Of a stretch of 64,000 bases of DNA, positions 62,903-64,000 are shown piece by piece; positions within the stretch are counted from its first letter, which is position 1; each line of letters starts with the position of its first letter. Source of the DNA: Vibrio sp. 14G-20 (GTDB taxonomy: Bacteria > Pseudomonadota > Gammaproteobacteria > Enterobacterales > Vibrionaceae); contig NZ_JAPHPW010000002.1 in NCBI RefSeq assembly GCF_026241515.1, positions 124,001 through 188,000 of the forward strand. The letters are read 5' to 3'. The translations under genes and the position numbers were made by a program. The notes beneath the pieces were generated by a model. That model was not told where the DNA came from, ran no database searches, and saw nothing but the letters and a program-made list of their open reading frames with translations.

Positions 62903-64000
62903 TTAAGGCTTTAACTTTATAAAATCTTCTGTGTTAAGTTTTTGCCTATAGTCTACCGATGGTTGACCAAAACCGTTTAATTGCAGAAATTCCTCTTTAA
63001 ACCCTTGGTAATCGCCTAAAGTTTGGAAGTTGTTTTGATCCATATTTTCTAGTAACTCAGTCACGTGTGCTTGGGTTTCTGGTTCTAGTTCCCAATCATC
63101 CATACGAATCAATCGCTCACCATCAAGTGGTACTTTTGATTGACCATAAAGTTTGGTGCTAAAAAGACGCTGCATTTGCTGGATACAACCTTCATGGGTC
63201 TCTTTGTTTTTCATCACTTTATACAAAGCAAGTAGATAAGGGCTGAGTCCCGGGATGAAAACGCTCGCTTTAGTGACTAGGGCTTTACAGACAGTCGCGT
63301 AAGCGTTGCCATCAAAGTTAGCCAACTCTAGGTTTAGTGCGTGGCTGGTTTGGTGAAGGTCGATCTTAGCGCGTCCTAATGTACCGTCTAAATAAATAGG
63401 GTGTGTGACTTCTGGACCAACATAAGAAAACGCGATTGTTTTGCAACCCGGAGCAATAGATTCAGCGTTGATGAGCTCATCAATCCATTGTCCCCAATCT
63501 TCGCCACCCATTACTTTGAGTGTGCTTTCGGCTTCTTCTTCCGTTGCAGCTTCTAGTGTGTTGGTCACCCAGCTGTCATGTTCCAAAGAAATGGTTGCGC
63601 CAGTCACGCTTTCACCAATAGGCTTGATGGCAGAACGCCAAAACTCTTCGGAATCTGGTTTAGGGCGAACACCCGCAGCTAAGCTATAGATAATCAGATC
63701 CACTTCACCTTCGAAGTAGGTTTCAATGGCTTCGACAACTTGTGAACGTGTTTCTTGCGAAAATGCGTCGCCAACGATATTGATAGCAGTGCGTTGCTCT
63801 CGTTCGGCTTCTTTTTTGAAATAGATGTTGTTGTACCAACCAGCACTACCTAGGGATTTTTCATTTGGACCGCGCTCGAATGAGACGCCGATAGTGTCAG
63901 CTTTTGCGCCGCCAAAAGTAAGGGCAATACGAGCGGCAAGGCCAAAGCCTGAGGAAGCGCCGATAATCAGTACTCGTTTAGGGCCATCTTTGATTTGCGG
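62903..64000 (-). CDS. fabV: Enoyl-ACP reductase FabV (5' end beyond window)
   Basis: 366 residues are visible; the frame is open to base 64000, so the first 30 or so residues lie outside the window. The visible N-terminus has the NAD(P)H-binding motif VLIIGASSGFGLAARI. The active-site Tyr-x8-Lys pair is in YLDGTLGRAK. Downstream of it the sequence SPYLLALYKVMK also matches FabV. FabV reduces trans-2-enoyl-ACP with NADH in the last step of fatty acid elongation and is not blocked by triclosan. Vibrio commonly uses it. Confidence 0.93.
   Translation of the reverse strand, partial: PQIKDGPKRVLIIGASSGFGLAARIALTFGGAKADTIGVSFERGPNEKSLGSAGWYNNIYFKKEAEREQRTAINIVGDAFSQETRSQVVEAIETYFEGEVDLIIYSLAAGVRPKPDSEEFWRSAIKPIGESVTGATISLEHDSWVTNTLEAATEEEAESTLKVMGGEDWGQWIDELINAESIAPGCKTIAFSYVGPEVTHPIYLDGTLGRAKIDLHQTSHALNLELANFDGNAYATVCKALVTKASVFIPGLSPYLLALYKVMKNKETHEGCIQQMQRLFSTKLYGQSKVPLDGERLIRMDDWELEPETQAHVTELLENMDQNNFQTLGDYQGFKEEFLQLNGFGQPSVDYRQKLNTEDFIKLKP

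Noticed and set aside
1..64000. CRISPR arrays, insertion sequences, prophage or integron sites
   Set aside because: No regularly spaced identical repeats, transposase, integrase or attachment-site pattern was seen. The repeat tract at 10795-10975 is too degenerate and has no spacers.

Overview
The window looks like one stretch of a Vibrio genome, most likely from the second chromosome of a marine species related to V. splendidus or V. parahaemolyticus. This rests on the fadL-volA surface phospholipase pair (in V. cholerae a chromosome II pair), a FabV enoyl reductase, a moderate AT content, several c-di-GMP proteins and many short intrinsic terminators. No rRNA, tRNA, insertion sequence, phage or CRISPR array was seen. 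Genes are compact, in operons of one to four, with both window edges cutting a gene.

Layout. 0-6.6 kb: the tail of a DEAD-box RNA helicase, then a TetR repressor divergent from a three-gene RND efflux operon with two lipoprotein adaptors and one pump. 6.8-10.6 kb: an EAL phosphodiesterase, an AT-rich gap, an orphan protein, a DUF2164 protein and a cytochrome b561/YceI pair. 10.9-14.3 kb: a formate/nitrite-type channel fused to CBS domains, divergent from a LysR regulator, then a DUF1097 membrane protein. 14.4-20.3 kb: an OLD-family nuclease, a 5'-nucleotidase-like metallophosphatase, a 31-residue membrane peptide, a TerC/Alx protein behind a yybP-ykoY type manganese riboswitch, and a small DUF1127-like protein. 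20.4-25.6 kb: a DUF1223 protein, a complete RhlE-like helicase, a TamA-like outer membrane protein and an Asp/Glu racemase.

25.6-34 kb: a leftward block of envelope genes: a PLD-type lipoprotein, a type-B esterase-like lipoprotein that seems to have lost its catalytic Ser and His, an unknown beta-barrel protein, and an AaeXAB-like efflux operon. 34.3-38.9 kb: aspartate/alanine exchanger, aspartate 4-decarboxylase and pyridoxal kinase, which together form a plausible proton-motive and acid-resistance module with its own cofactor supply. 39-48 kb: a patatin lipoprotein with a secreted partner, a LysR regulator, a BamA-fold protein without POTRA domains, a PhnA-like protein and the fadL-volA operon. 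48-64 kb: two metalloproteases, a hotdog thioesterase, an SgrR-like regulator with a DMT exporter, several small proteins, a 2-oxoglutarate oxygenase, a DnaJ-related protein, a stand-alone second PBP2, an ABC-class ATPase, a GAF-GGDEF-EAL protein with a degenerate GGDEF site, and most of fabV.

The common theme is the cell envelope and membrane lipid: four lipoproteins of lipid-acting families, four or five outer membrane barrels and three export systems. The most interesting non-coding signals are the manganese riboswitch, a spaced element shared by the leaders of the two BamA-fold genes, an intrinsic terminator lying just in front of one of those genes, an internal translation start inside the channel-CBS fusion, and duplicated dyads in front of the aspartate module.
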